Below are positions 1-9,367 of a stretch of DNA of 64,000 nt, piece by piece. Source of the stretch: Rhodococcus ruber NBRC 15591 (lineage in GTDB: Bacteria > Actinomycetota > Actinomycetes > Mycobacteriales > Mycobacteriaceae); contig NZ_BCXE01000010.1 of assembly GCF_001894945.1 (NCBI RefSeq), positions 110,028 to 174,027 on the forward strand, given 5' to 3'. The position numbers and the translations under genes are program-made. How positions within the stretch are numbered: position 1 is the stretch's first letter; the number at the start of each line of letters is the position of its first letter. The notes below the pieces were generated by a model. It saw nothing but the letters and a program-made list of their open reading frames with translations, was not told the origin of the DNA and ran no database searches.

Positions 1-412
1 CGAGGGTGAGGGCGATGAGGGCGCCCTCGCTGTGCCCGACCACGTAGAGCCGCTCGGCGTCGATGCCCGGCTGCGCGGCGAGGAACCGGAGGCCGTCCGT
101 GGCGGCGTCGATGAACGTGGAGAACCCGAGGTCGGCGACGTCGGCGACGTCGTACGGGCCGAGGCCGGTCACACCGCTGCCGAGCTTGTCGTAGCGCAGG
201 CTCGCGAAGCCGTTGCGCTCGAGCACGTCGGCGAGGTGGCGCAGCGTGCCGATCGGGCCGGGCAGCAGCGCACTGTCGCCGTTGCGATCGGTGGGACCGC
301 TGCCGGCGAGCAGCAGCACGGCGGGGACGTTTCCGTCGCTCGCGGCGGGCACGCGCAGGCTGCCGTGCAGGGTCACGTCGCCGCTGCAGAAGGAGATGTC
401 GGTGTCCGCCAT
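1..412 (-). CDS. Alpha/beta hydrolase, N-terminal part (runs off the window)
   Basis: Reading the minus strand from the ATG at 412 gives an uninterrupted frame to base 1 (137 residues, no stop). It opens with the fold's first strands, has a GSGPTDRNGD segment near residues 38-47 typical of serine hydrolases annotated as alpha/beta hydrolase or dienelactone-hydrolase-like, and reaches the nucleophile elbow GHSEGA near residue 130, whose serine would be catalytic. The acid and histidine lie outside the window. The substrate cannot be named. It is transcribed in the same direction as the DUF4126 gene immediately upstream (22 bp gap), so co-transcription is plausible. Confidence 0.85.
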   Translation of the reverse strand, partial: MADTDISFCSGDVTLHGSLRVPAASDGNVPAVLLLAGSGPTDRNGDSALLPGPIGTLRHLADVLERNGFASLRYDKLGSGVTGLGPYDVADVADLGFSTFIDAATDGLRFLAAQPGIDAERLYVVGHSEGALIALTL

Positions 413-434
413 GCGTCGTGTCTATCAGAACCGG

Positions 435-1007
<573 letters not shown>

Positions 1008-1151
1008 GGCGGGAGTCTAGGGATCGGTGCCGACAGCGCGCTCCGGCACGACCCGATCCGGGAAGAGCTGCCGGTACGGCGCCCGGTTCCGGGTGGGGCA
1101 TCGCCGCGGCTGCAGGTGCCGAAATCACCGAACGCTCGTACCTTGGGAGGG

Positions 1152-2537
1152 GTGACGTCACCCACACTCAGGCCGTCCACCGTCGGAGAGCTGCGTGCCT
1201 CGGGACACGAGCACCGCTCCGTCAAGGACGAGATCCGGCAGAACCTGCTCGCCGCCCTGCGCGACGGCCTCGACCCGTGGCCGGGCATCGTCGGATTCGA
1301 CGACACCGTCGTTCCGCAACTCGAACGTGCGCTGCTCGCGGGCCACGACGTGGTGCTGCTCGGTGAACGCGGGCAGGGCAAGACCCGGTTGCTGCGCACC
1401 CTGCCGCTGCTGCTCGACGAGTGGACACCGGTGATCGCCGGTTCCGAACTCGGCGAGCACCCCTACGACCCGATCACCCCCGCCTCGATCCGCCGCGCCG
1501 CCGAACTCGGCGACGACCTGCCCGTCGCCTGGCGGCACCGCAGCGAACGCTACGCCGAGAAACTCGCCACCCCCGACACCTCCGTCGCCGACCTGGTCGG
1601 CGACGTCGACCCCGTCAAGGTCGCCGAGGGCCGCAGCCTCGGCGACCCCGAGACCATCCACTTCGGTCTCGTGCCGCGCGCCCACCGCGGCATCGTCGCC
1701 GTCAACGAGCTGCCAGACCTCGCCGAGCGCATCCAGGTCTCGCTGCTCAACGTCATGGAGGAACGCGACATCCAGGTGCGCGGGTACACGCTGCGGCTCC
1801 CGCTCGACGTCCTGCTCGTCGCCAGCGCCAATCCGGAGGACTACACCAACCGCGGCCGGATCATCACCCCGCTCAAGGACCGGTTCGGCGCCGAGATCCG
1901 CACCCACTACCCGACGCAGCTCGACGACGAGATCGCCGTCATCGAGCAGGAGGCGCAGCTGCAGGCCCGGGTCCCGGACTTCCTGCTCGAGATCCTCGCC
2001 CGCTTCACCCGCCTGCTGCGTGAATCCACCTCGGTGGACCAGCGTTCCGGTGTGTCGGCGCGCTTCGCCGTCGCCGGCGCCGAGACCGTCGCCGCCGCGG
2101 CGATGCGTCGCGGCGCCGTGCTCGGCGAGGCCGACCCCGTCGCACGTCCCGTCGACCTCGGCACCGTCGTGGAGGTGCTGCGGGGCAAGGTCGAGTTCGA
2201 ATCCGGCGAGGAGGGAAGGGAATTCGAGGTCCTCGATCACCTCCTGAGGCGGGCCACCGCGGACGCCGCCCGCACCCGGCTCGCCGGGGTGAACCTCGGC
2301 CCGCTCGTCACCGCCGTCGAGCAGGGACAGCCGGTGGTGACCGGGGAACGGATCACCGCCAAGGCGCTGCTGGACGAACTGCCCGACCTGCCCGTCCTCG
2401 ACGTCGTCGCCGAGCGGCTCGGCGCGGAGGACATCGGAACGCGGGCTGCCGCCGCCGAACTCGCGCTCGAGGGCCTCTACCTCGCGCGGCGGATCGCCAA
2501 GCACGCCGACGACGACGGCGCCGCGGTGTACTCCTGA
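1152..2537 (+). CDS. MoxR/magnesium-chelatase-type AAA+ ATPase
   Basis: 461 residues from the GTG at 1152. The Walker A motif is GERGQGKTR (about residues 74-82). The Walker B/helix region is NELPDLAERIQ, and a sensor region VASANPEDYTNRGRIITPLKDRF follows, as in MoxR/ChlI ATPases. The sequence resembles the M. tuberculosis Rv0958 product. Its partner is the VWA-domain protein encoded directly downstream with a one-base overlap (TGATG), the usual MoxR-VWA arrangement in which the ATPase remodels a metal-binding or envelope target. The target is unknown. The start is uncertain: GGGAGG lies almost against the GTG, but the conserved TVGELRASGH segment begins just after it, and longer frames upstream look non-coding. 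Confidence 0.85.
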   Translation: MTSPTLRPSTVGELRASGHEHRSVKDEIRQNLLAALRDGLDPWPGIVGFDDTVVPQLERALLAGHDVVLLGERGQGKTRLLRTLPLLLDEWTPVIAGSELGEHPYDPITPASIRRAAELGDDLPVAWRHRSERYAEKLATPDTSVADLVGDVDPVKVAEGRSLGDPETIHFGLVPRAHRGIVAVNELPDLAERIQVSLLNVMEERDIQVRGYTLRLPLDVLLVASANPEDYTNRGRIITPLKDRFGAEIRTHYPTQLDDEIAVIEQEAQLQARVPDFLLEILARFTRLLRESTSVDQRSGVSARFAVAGAETVAAAAMRRGAVLGEADPVARPVDLGTVVEVLRGKVEFESGEEGREFEVLDHLLRRATADAARTRLAGVNLGPLVTAVEQGQPVVTGERITAKALLDELPDLPVLDVVAERLGAEDIGTRAAAAELALEGLYLARRIAKHADDDGAAVYS

Positions 2538-4474
2538 TGAGCCGGGGCGCGCGGTACGGGCCCTACGACGGCGGCGACCCCCTCGCCCCGCCGGTGGATC
2601 TGCGTGAGGCCCTCGCCGCGATCGGCGAGGACGTGCTGGCCGGCAGTTCGCCGCGACGTGCGCTGCGGGAACTGCTGCGCCGCGGTCACGGCTCGATGCG
2701 CGGGCTGGACCGCCTTGCGGCGCAGGCGAATCGGCGTCGGCGGGAGCTGCTGGACCGGACGAACCTCGACGGCACGCTGCGCGAGGTGCGTGAGCTGCTC
2801 GACCGGGCCGTCCTCGAGGAACGCAAGGCCCTCGCACGCGCACTCGACGACGACGCCCGGTTCGCGGAGATGCGGATCGAGGAACTGCCCGCCTCCACCG
2901 CGCAGGCCGTGCAGGAGCTCGCCGACTACGACTGGCGCAGCCCGCAGGCCCGGGAGGACTACGAGAAGATCCGTGACCTGCTGGGCCGCGAGGTGCTCGA
3001 CCAGCGGTTCGCCGGGATGAAGCAGGCCCTCGAAGGTGCCACCGACGAGGACCGTGAGCGCGTGAACCGCATGCTCGAGGATCTGAACGATCTGCTGGAC
3101 AAGCATTCCCGCGGGGAGGACACCCAGGAGGACTTCGAGCGGTTCATGGCCGAACACGGCGACTTCTTCCCGGAGAATCCCGGCAACGTGGAGGAACTGC
3201 TCGACTCGCTGGCCCAGCGCGCGGCGGCGGCGCAGCGCCTGCGCAACTCGCTCAGCCAGGAACAGCGCGACGAGCTCGACGCCCTCGCTCAGCAGGCGTT
3301 CGGTTCGCCGAGCCTGATGTCGCAGCTCGACCGTCTCGACTCGCACCTGCGTGCCGCCCGCCCGGGGGAGGACTGGACCGGGTCGGAGCGGTTCCGAGGG
3401 GACCGGGGAATGGGCCTGGGCGAAGCGACGGGGGCGCTGCAGGACGTCGCCGAACTCGACGCACTCGCCGAGCAGCTCTCCCAGCAGTACGCCGGCGCCT
3501 CCCTCGACGACATCGACCTCGACGCGCTGGCCCGCCAGCTCGGCGACGACGCCGCGGCCGATGCGCGCACGCTCGCCCAGCTCGAGAAGGAACTGCAGCG
3601 GCAGGGGTTCTTCGACCGGGGCGCCGACGGGCAGTGGCGCCTGTCGCCCAAGGCGATGCGCGAACTCGGCCGGACCGCGCTGCGCGACGTCATGGACCAG
3701 CTGTCCACCCGGGGCGGGCAGCGCGAGACCCGCCGGGCGGGGGCCACCGGTGAGCCCACCGGGGCGTCGCGCCCGTGGGAGTTCGGCGACACCGAGCCGT
3801 GGGACGTGGTGCGCACCCTCACCAACGCGACCCTGCGCGCCCCCGCGCAGATCCCGGTGCGGATGGATGTCACCGACGTCGAGGTCGTCGAGACCGAGCA
3901 GCGCACCCAGGCGGCGGTGGCGCTGCTGGTGGACACGTCGTTCTCGATGGTGATGGACGGCCGGTGGGTGCCGATGAAGCGCACGGCCCTGGCCCTCAAC
4001 CACCTGGTCTCGACCCGGTTCCGCGGCGACGCGCTGCAGCTGATCGCGTTCGGCCGGCACGCCCGCGTCGTCACCGCCTCCGAACTCGCCGGACTGGACG
4101 GGGTGTACGAGCAGGGCACGAACCTGCACCACGCGCTCATGCTGGCCGGCCGGCACCTGCGCCGGCATTCCAATGCCCAGCCGGTGGTGCTGGTGGTCAC
4201 CGACGGTGAGCCCACCGCGCATCTCGAGGCGGACGGCTACGCGGCGTTCGACTATCCGCCCAGCGCCCGCACGCTCGGCATGACGGTCCGTGAGCTCGAC
4301 CATCTCGCCCGCGTCGGGGCGCACGTGACGATCTTCCGGCTCGGCGACGATCCCGGGCTGGCGCGGATCGTCGACCGGATGGCCCGCCGGGTCGGTGGCC
4401 GGGTCGTCGCGCCGGACGTCGACGGCCTCGGGGCCGCCGTCGTAGGCGACTACGTGCGGCTGCGCCGCCGCTGA
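2537..4474 (+). CDS. VWA domain protein paired with a MoxR ATPase
   Basis: 645 residues. The N-terminal two thirds are charged, Arg/Glu/Asp-rich and predicted helical. The C-terminal third is a von Willebrand A domain whose MIDAS starts with DTSFSM (about residues 467-472), followed by TNLHHAL and VTDGEP, the further metal-coordinating segments. It is translationally coupled to the ATPase upstream through TGATG. It matches the arrangement of Rv0958-Rv0959 in mycobacteria. The pair is expected to work together, with the VWA protein as metal-dependent adaptor, but the pathway is not known. No signal peptide or membrane segment is visible, so a cytoplasmic location is inferred. Confidence 0.85.
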   Translation: MSRGARYGPYDGGDPLAPPVDLREALAAIGEDVLAGSSPRRALRELLRRGHGSMRGLDRLAAQANRRRRELLDRTNLDGTLREVRELLDRAVLEERKALARALDDDARFAEMRIEELPASTAQAVQELADYDWRSPQAREDYEKIRDLLGREVLDQRFAGMKQALEGATDEDRERVNRMLEDLNDLLDKHSRGEDTQEDFERFMAEHGDFFPENPGNVEELLDSLAQRAAAAQRLRNSLSQEQRDELDALAQQAFGSPSLMSQLDRLDSHLRAARPGEDWTGSERFRGDRGMGLGEATGALQDVAELDALAEQLSQQYAGASLDDIDLDALARQLGDDAAADARTLAQLEKELQRQGFFDRGADGQWRLSPKAMRELGRTALRDVMDQLSTRGGQRETRRAGATGEPTGASRPWEFGDTEPWDVVRTLTNATLRAPAQIPVRMDVTDVEVVETEQRTQAAVALLVDTSFSMVMDGRWVPMKRTALALNHLVSTRFRGDALQLIAFGRHARVVTASELAGLDGVYEQGTNLHHALMLAGRHLRRHSNAQPVVLVVTDGEPTAHLEADGYAAFDYPPSARTLGMTVRELDHLARVGAHVTIFRLGDDPGLARIVDRMARRVGGRVVAPDVDGLGAAVVGDYVRLRRR

Positions 4475-4480
4475 CCCGCC

Positions 4481-4524
4481 CCGTGCGCGATTCTGGTAGC
4501 GGGAACTACCGGAAACGCGCACGG
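4481..4524. terminator. Bidirectional hairpin between convergent genes
   Basis: The arms CCGTGCGCG (4481-4489) and CGCGCACGG (4516-4524) are perfectly complementary, and the interior adds TCTGGTAG/CTACCGGA pairing. The structure fills the whole gap between the convergent VWA and MFS genes. There is no T-run, which is common for actinobacterial terminators. Confidence 0.65.
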
Positions 4525-4525
4525 G

Positions 4526-5692
4526 CTACCGGCGCAGCGCCCGCCAGGTGCTCACCGCGGCGGTCGAGAGCAGTCCCGCGGTCACCAGGAACACCGACGC
4601 CGTGCCGGCGACGCCGGCGATCGCGCCGGCTGCCAACGGCACCGACACCTGGCCGAGACGGTTGCCGGTGAGGCGCACGGCCAGCGCCGACGCCCGGTCC
4701 GCCGGTGCCACCAGCTCGACGACCCACGTCATGGTCAGTGGCTGCCCGAACCCCCAGAAGGCACCGCAGATCGCCAGGAGTATCCCCAGCGCCCACGGGT
4801 TCGGCAGGAACGGCAGCGCCGCGACGGGCAGGGCCGTGCACGCCGTCGCCGACAGCAGCAGACGTCGCCGCGGAATCGTCCGCAGTGCCCACGGCAGCAC
4901 CGCACGCGAGACGATCGACGCGACGGTGCGGGCGGTGAGCAGGGCCGACACCAACAGCACCCCGAAGCCGAACTCCTCCCCGAGCAGCGGCAGGTACGCG
5001 ACCACGATGTCGACGGACGCCAGCACGACGAGGCTCGAGAACATCGCGGGCTTCATCCCGCGTGTGCCCAGCATCGACCGCACCGACTGCGGTGGCGCGT
5101 CGCCCGGGGCGCGACCGGAGCCGGGCGGTTCGCGCAGGCCGACGACGAACGGCAGGGCTGCCGCGGCGAGGACCGTCATCACCAGCAACGCCGGGGTGGT
5201 CTCGACGGTGTCCCCGTTGCTCGCCGCGGCGATCACGCCGGCGAGCGGCACCCCGATCGCCTGACCCACCGACACTCCCAGGGTGATGCCCGCGAAGCCG
5301 CGGTCGAGTTCACCCGGTGGCGACAGGATCGACACGAACGCCTGTCCGGACACCGTCACCAGAAGCTGACCGAGACCCAGGACGGTGTTGCCGAGGCCGA
5401 GGACCCACAGGTCCGGGCTGACCGCGATGATCAGCGCACCGGCCACCGACACCACGACACCGCCCCGGAGAATCCCCGCCGCGTGCCGGCGGTCGACGGC
5501 CCGGCCCAGCTGCACCGCCAGGACCAGCGGGACGAGGGCGAACAGGGCCGTCACCACGCCGATCACGGCCGCGTCGCCGCCGAGGGCGAGCACGCGGTAG
5601 GAGACGAGGACGCGCACCGACTGGAACGTCGCATGCAGCAGCGCCGTCGCCGTGCACAGGAGCAGCAGCCAGTGCCGGGGGATGCGGGACAT
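4526..5692 (-). CDS. Major facilitator superfamily transporter
   Basis: 388 residues with about 12 hydrophobic segments. The MFS motif-A-like loop is LGRAVDRRHAAG after helix 2, and the second half repeats the pattern around RAVLPWALRTIPRRR. The size and layout fit a drug- or metabolite-exporting MFS protein of DHA1 type. The substrate is unknown. The upstream lipoprotein gene stops only 3 bp before this start, so the two are probably one transcript. The stop is next to the hairpin at 4481-4524. Confidence 0.8.
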   Translation of the reverse strand: MSRIPRHWLLLLCTATALLHATFQSVRVLVSYRVLALGGDAAVIGVVTALFALVPLVLAVQLGRAVDRRHAAGILRGGVVVSVAGALIIAVSPDLWVLGLGNTVLGLGQLLVTVSGQAFVSILSPPGELDRGFAGITLGVSVGQAIGVPLAGVIAAASNGDTVETTPALLVMTVLAAAALPFVVGLREPPGSGRAPGDAPPQSVRSMLGTRGMKPAMFSSLVVLASVDIVVAYLPLLGEEFGFGVLLVSALLTARTVASIVSRAVLPWALRTIPRRRLLLSATACTALPVAALPFLPNPWALGILLAICGAFWGFGQPLTMTWVVELVAPADRASALAVRLTGNRLGQVSVPLAAGAIAGVAGTASVFLVTAGLLSTAAVSTWRALRR

Positions 5693-5695
5693 CGG

Positions 5696-6088
5696 TCAGC
5701 CGGCCGTCACGATCCGGTCGGCCAGCGGTGCCTGCAGCGTCAGCTCGAGCACACCGGTGACGGCGATCATGATGCACGCCCGGTCCACCGCCTCCGGCAG
5801 GGTGCCGCCACGCAACGCCACCGTCACGGCGGAGTCGGACTCGCCGACGGTGACGTCGACTCCGAAACACGCGGGTGTGCCGGTCTCGAAGTGGACGGCG
5901 ATGCGGTCGTCGTCCACTCGGGTCCACGAGCGCAGCGGGATCGGGTGCGGCTCGACGAGGTCGTCGCGGGCGGTGAAGACCGTCGCCCCCACCGGTGTCG
6001 GTTCCTCCGGTAGGGCGGGGACGTCGGCGCCGCCCGGACCGCACGCGCCGGCCAGGACGCAGCACACGGCGAGCACCGGCAATCGCAT
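5696..6088 (-). CDS. Small secreted lipoprotein of unknown function
   Basis: 130 residues from the ATG at 6088. A short signal peptide (MRLPVLAVCCVLAGAC) ends in a lipobox, LAGAC, so the cysteine at residue 16 is probably lipidated and the protein anchored outside the cytoplasmic membrane. The mature part is acidic, predicted beta-rich, and has two further cysteines (about residues 74 and 105) that could form a disulfide. No family is recognised. A much longer frame upstream runs antisense through neighbouring DNA, but the signal peptide fixes the start. It sits 3 bp upstream of the MFS gene on the same strand. Confidence 0.7.
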   Translation of the reverse strand: MRLPVLAVCCVLAGACGPGGADVPALPEEPTPVGATVFTARDDLVEPHPIPLRSWTRVDDDRIAVHFETGTPACFGVDVTVGESDSAVTVALRGGTLPEAVDRACIMIAVTGVLELTLQAPLADRIVTAG

Positions 6089-6111
6089 GGCTCTCAACCT
6101 AGCCGCGCCCG

Positions 6112-7044
6112 TCATGCGAGGAGCGCGGCGACGACGCCGATCGCGGGGATCGAGGCGAGGGTGGTGACCAGCGCGGCGTCGCGGGCGAGCACCATGCCGC
6201 GGCCGTAGCGGCTCGCGTAGACGAACACGTTCTGTGCGGTCGGCAGCGTCGCCACCACGACGATCGCGAAGAGTTCGTGCCCGTCCAGGCCCATCAGGTG
6301 CCGGGCCATGACGTAGGCGAGGACGGGCTGCACCACGATCTTGAGCACCGATGCGAGCGCGACGTCGCGGCGCGGGCTGGTGCCCTTCTCGAGCACCCGC
6401 ACCCCCTGGAGCGACAGGCCGAATGCGAGCAGGGCACCCGGTACGGAGGCGCCACCGAGGAGGTGGAACGGCTGCATCAGCGCGGCAGGCGGCGTCCAGC
6501 CGGCGACGGCGACGGCGAGTCCGGCCGCGCCCGCCAGCACGATCGGGTTCTTGAACGGGGCGGTGATCGTCTCCCGTCGTGACGCGCCGGGGCGCATCGT
6601 CGACAGGTCCAGCATCGTCAAGGCGATGGGGGAGAACAGCACGATCTGGAACAGCAGCAGCGGCGCGACGAACGAGGCGTCGCCGAGGACGAACACAGCG
6701 ATCGGAATGCCGAGATTGGCGGAGTTGACGTACGAGGCGGCAAGCGCGCCGATCGTCAGCTCCGGCAGGGGCCGGCGCAGCCACAGCTTCGCGACGACGA
6801 GGTAGAGCGCGGCGACGGCGAACGCGGTGGCTGCGGCGACGTACAGGGTGGGGGAGAAGATCACCGACAGGTCGGAGGTGGCCAGCGAGTCGAACAGCAG
6901 CGCGGGGGTGGCGACGAAGAACACCATCCGGCTGAGCACGAACTGGGCCTCGGGCCCGAGCGTGCCCGTCCGGCCGAGTACGAATCCGATCGCGATGATC
7001 ACGAAGATGACGCTGAATCCCGCGATCACGCCCGACACCGACAC
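6112..7044 (-). CDS. AEC (auxin efflux carrier) family permease
   Basis: About 310 residues with ten hydrophobic helices in two five-helix halves. The N terminus reads SGVIAGFSVIFVIIAIGF, and SYVNSANLGIPIA is the conserved crossover region of helix 4 in AEC/malate-type carriers. Members export or exchange organic acids or auxin-like compounds. The substrate here is unknown. I chose the GTG at 7044 because the residues before it (from an ATG at 7080) are not hydrophobic and a GAAGG sequence lies a few bases upstream. A GTG at 7038 is also possible. Confidence 0.75.
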   Translation of the reverse strand: MSVSGVIAGFSVIFVIIAIGFVLGRTGTLGPEAQFVLSRMVFFVATPALLFDSLATSDLSVIFSPTLYVAAATAFAVAALYLVVAKLWLRRPLPELTIGALAASYVNSANLGIPIAVFVLGDASFVAPLLLFQIVLFSPIALTMLDLSTMRPGASRRETITAPFKNPIVLAGAAGLAVAVAGWTPPAALMQPFHLLGGASVPGALLAFGLSLQGVRVLEKGTSPRRDVALASVLKIVVQPVLAYVMARHLMGLDGHELFAIVVVATLPTAQNVFVYASRYGRGMVLARDAALVTTLASIPAIGVVAALLA

Positions 7045-7208
7045 AACCCTTCGAAAGCACACGATATGCAGGCGCTGCACGCCAGACCGAGAACCTTACC
7101 GGCGGTAACGGCACGGGGCACATTCCGCCCTTGTCGCCCCGCCCGGTGAGACGCCCGTGAACGGACGCCGACCGGGCACCGGGGCCGGGAATCTGCGATG
7201 CTGAAAAA

Positions 7209-7367
7209 ATGCCGACCGACCCGATTGTTCATCCCCCGGCCAACGTCATCGCGCTGGCCCAGCATCCGCGGTATCAGCACGCGGACTGGACGCTCTCGGA
7301 GCGGCTCGTACGGCGGCAGGAACTGGTCCTGCAGCATCTCGGCGTCTGGGGCGACGACGGTTCGTGA
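7209..7367 (+). CDS. 52-residue hypothetical protein, possibly leaderless
   Basis: ATG at 7209 to TGA at 7365-7367. The product starts MPTDPIVHPPANVIALAQHP and ends LQHLGVWGDDGS. It is soluble, rich in His/Gln/Arg and of ordinary actinobacterial codon usage. No Shine-Dalgarno is visible. A GATGCT sequence (7198-7203) lies just upstream, which would suit a leaderless mRNA. It lies alone between the divergent AEC gene and the convergent GntR gene. I do not recognise a family, so it could be a chance frame. Confidence 0.4.
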   Translation: MPTDPIVHPPANVIALAQHPRYQHADWTLSERLVRRQELVLQHLGVWGDDGS

Positions 7368-7391
7368 GGTCTGCCGGGCCCCGGGAACGGC

Positions 7392-8108
7392 TCAGGGCGT
7401 CACCGTGGCGACGAACGTCATCCGGTCCCCACGGTAGAGCGAGCGCCGCTGCTCGATCGGTGCCTCGTGCCGATCGTAGGAAACGCGGTTGAGCAGGAGC
7501 ATGGGCGTGCGGATGTCGGCGTCGAGGAGCGCCGCCTCGCGTGCGTCGGGCAGGGTGGTCTCGATGTACTCGACCGCGCGCGCGAAGGCGATGCCGCGTG
7601 CGCGGATCGCCGCGTACAGCGACGACGTGGCGTCGAAGCTGTCGGCGAGTCCCGGGAAGCGGGCGGCGGGCAGGCGGGTCCGTTCCAGTCCGACGCGGAC
7701 GCCGTCGGTGAGCAGGACGCGTTCGAGTTCGAGGACGGGATCGCCGACGGCGATCGCGAGGACCGCGGCGAGGTCGGGGTCGGCGGCGAGGTCGGTCCAG
7801 CCGACGAGGATGCGTCCCGCGCTCCGGCCCTCCGCGAGGGCCGCCTCGGTGTAGGAACCGATGATCAGCGGTTGCAGGATCTTGGGCTTCGCGACGACGG
7901 TGCCCCGGCCGCGGCGTTCGATGCGGCCGTCGACGAGGAGCTCGCGCAGCGCCTGGCGGACGGTTTCCCGGGCCACGTCGAACCGGCTGGCGAGTTCACG
8001 CTCGGAGGGCACCGGGTCGCCGACGGAGAGCTCGTCGAGCAGGGCGGTGACCTGATGCCGCACGATCTGGTGCTTGGGGACCCGGGTCTCGCGAGCGGTT
8101 TCTGGCAC
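7392..8108 (-). CDS. GntR/HutC-family regulator with UTRA domain, probable repressor of the phosphonate locus
   Basis: 238 residues. The N-terminal winged helix (about residues 15-75) contains VPSERELASRFDVARETVRQ and the wing segment GRIERRGRGTVV. The C-terminal UTRA ligand domain (about 90-235) contains LELERVLLTDGVRVGLERTRLP. It is divergent from the FAD oxidoreductase gene at 8205, with two TGGTCTAnACCA palindromes in the gap, the known operator type of HutC/PhnF-like GntR proteins. The inference is that it represses the plus-strand operon and itself until a phosphonate-derived ligand binds. Confidence 0.88.
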   Translation of the reverse strand: MPETARETRVPKHQIVRHQVTALLDELSVGDPVPSERELASRFDVARETVRQALRELLVDGRIERRGRGTVVAKPKILQPLIIGSYTEAALAEGRSAGRILVGWTDLAADPDLAAVLAIAVGDPVLELERVLLTDGVRVGLERTRLPAARFPGLADSFDATSSLYAAIRARGIAFARAVEYIETTLPDAREAALLDADIRTPMLLLNRVSYDRHEAPIEQRRSLYRGDRMTFVATVTP

Positions 8109-8128
8109 GGTCGAATCGTACCGGATTC

Positions 8129-8140
8129 TGGTCTATACCA
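8129..8140. promoter_or_regulatory. GntR operator copy 1
   Basis: TGGTCTATACCA, an inverted repeat with one mismatch at the centre. It is 20 bp upstream of the GntR gene start, so it is placed for autoregulation. Its centre is 47 bp from that of copy 2. Confidence 0.8.
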
Positions 8141-8175
8141 ATTGTTCACCGGGCGTTCGCCTGCCGTCCCATTAT

Positions 8176-8187
8176 TGGTCTAGACCA
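8176..8187. promoter_or_regulatory. GntR operator copy 2 (perfect palindrome)
   Basis: TGGTCTAGACCA is a perfect 12-bp palindrome located 17 bp before the ATG of the FAD oxidoreductase gene. It matches the established HutC/PhnF-type GntR consensus and would cover the promoter or transcription start of the phosphonate operon. Confidence 0.85.
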
Positions 8188-8204
8188 TCACTCAGGCTCG
8201 GGTC

Positions 8205-9335
8205 ATGCGAATCCTGATCATCGGCGGCGGCATCCTGGGCACCGCCCACGCCGACGCCGCCGTCCGCCGCGGACACGACGTCGTCCACCTCGAACGCGAG
8301 CCGGAAGCCCGGGGCGCCACCGTCCGCAACTTCGGCCTCGTGTGGGTCTCCGGGCGCACCGAGGACGAACTGGCCGCCACCCTGCGCTCCCGCGAGCTGT
8401 GGGCCGACCTCGGCGCCCGCGTCCCCGGCATCGGTTTCCGGGAGAACGGTTCGATCACCCTTCTCCGCAGCGACGCCGAGGTGGCCGTCGCCCGGGCGGC
8501 CGCCGACCGCGCCGACGCCCGCGACCGGGGTTTCACCCTGCTCGAGGCCGAAGCGATCCGCCGGCTCAACCCCGCCCTCCGGGGCAAGTTCGCCGCCGGC
8601 CTGCACTGCAGCACCGACGCCGCCGTCGAATCCCGCGTCGCTCTGCCCGCGATCCGGTGGCACCTCGCCACCTCCGGGCGGTACCGCTTCCGGCCGGAGA
8701 CCGAGGCCCGCAGCGTGACCCGCACCGCCCACGGCACGGTGCAGGTGCGCGACGACCACGGCACCGTCCACGAGACCGACCTCGTGCTCGTGTGCCCCGG
8801 GGCGACCCTGTCCGGTCTCGCCCGCGAACTCGGCGGCGACCTGCCCCTGCGCCGCGTGCGTCTGCAGATGATGCAGACCGCACCGCTCGGCGAAAAGCTC
8901 ACCACGTCCGTCGCCGACGGCGACAGCCTGCGCTACTACCCGGGATTCGCCGGGGCCGCGCTGGACGAGCTGAAGGCGCGCGAACCGCAGGCGCTCACCG
9001 CCGAGCAGCACCGCATGCAGTTGCTGTGCGTGCAGCGCCTCGACGGCGGGCTCACCCTCGGCGACACGCACGAGTACGACGAACCGTTCGCGTTCGACGT
9101 CGACGAGGCCCCGTACGAGCACCTCGTCACCGTCACCGAGGAGCTGCTCGGACGCCGGCTCCCGCCCGTGGTGCGCCGGTGGGCCGGGGTCTACAGCCAG
9201 TGCCTCGATCCCACCGAACTCGTCCACCGTGCCCGCGTCGACGACGACGTCTGGATCATCGCCGGACCGGGCGGCCGCGGCATGACCCTCGGCCCCTACC
9301 TCGGTGAGTGCACCGCCGACCTCCTGAGTCTCTGA
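8205..9335 (+). CDS. FAD-dependent oxidoreductase, phosphonate-associated (TIGR03364-like)
   Basis: 376 residues of the DAO/glycine-oxidase fold. The N-terminal dinucleotide-binding motif is GGGILGTAHADAAVRRGHD, followed by an acidic residue closing the beta-alpha-beta unit. The C-terminal FAD loop is IIAGPGGRGMTLGPYLGE. The family is defined in TIGRFAM by its constant neighbourhood with phosphonatase-like hydrolases and phosphonate transporters, and is proposed to oxidise the amine of aminophosphonates (2-aminoethylphosphonate or N-methylated forms) to phosphonoacetaldehyde. It is the first gene of the operon, starting 17 bp after a GntR operator. The function is inferred from family and context. 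Confidence 0.85.
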   Translation: MRILIIGGGILGTAHADAAVRRGHDVVHLEREPEARGATVRNFGLVWVSGRTEDELAATLRSRELWADLGARVPGIGFRENGSITLLRSDAEVAVARAAADRADARDRGFTLLEAEAIRRLNPALRGKFAAGLHCSTDAAVESRVALPAIRWHLATSGRYRFRPETEARSVTRTAHGTVQVRDDHGTVHETDLVLVCPGATLSGLARELGGDLPLRRVRLQMMQTAPLGEKLTTSVADGDSLRYYPGFAGAALDELKAREPQALTAEQHRMQLLCVQRLDGGLTLGDTHEYDEPFAFDVDEAPYEHLVTVTEELLGRRLPPVVRRWAGVYSQCLDPTELVHRARVDDDVWIIAGPGGRGMTLGPYLGECTADLLSL

Positions 9336-9367
9336 ACATCCTCTCTCGCAACCATTCCGGAGTACCG

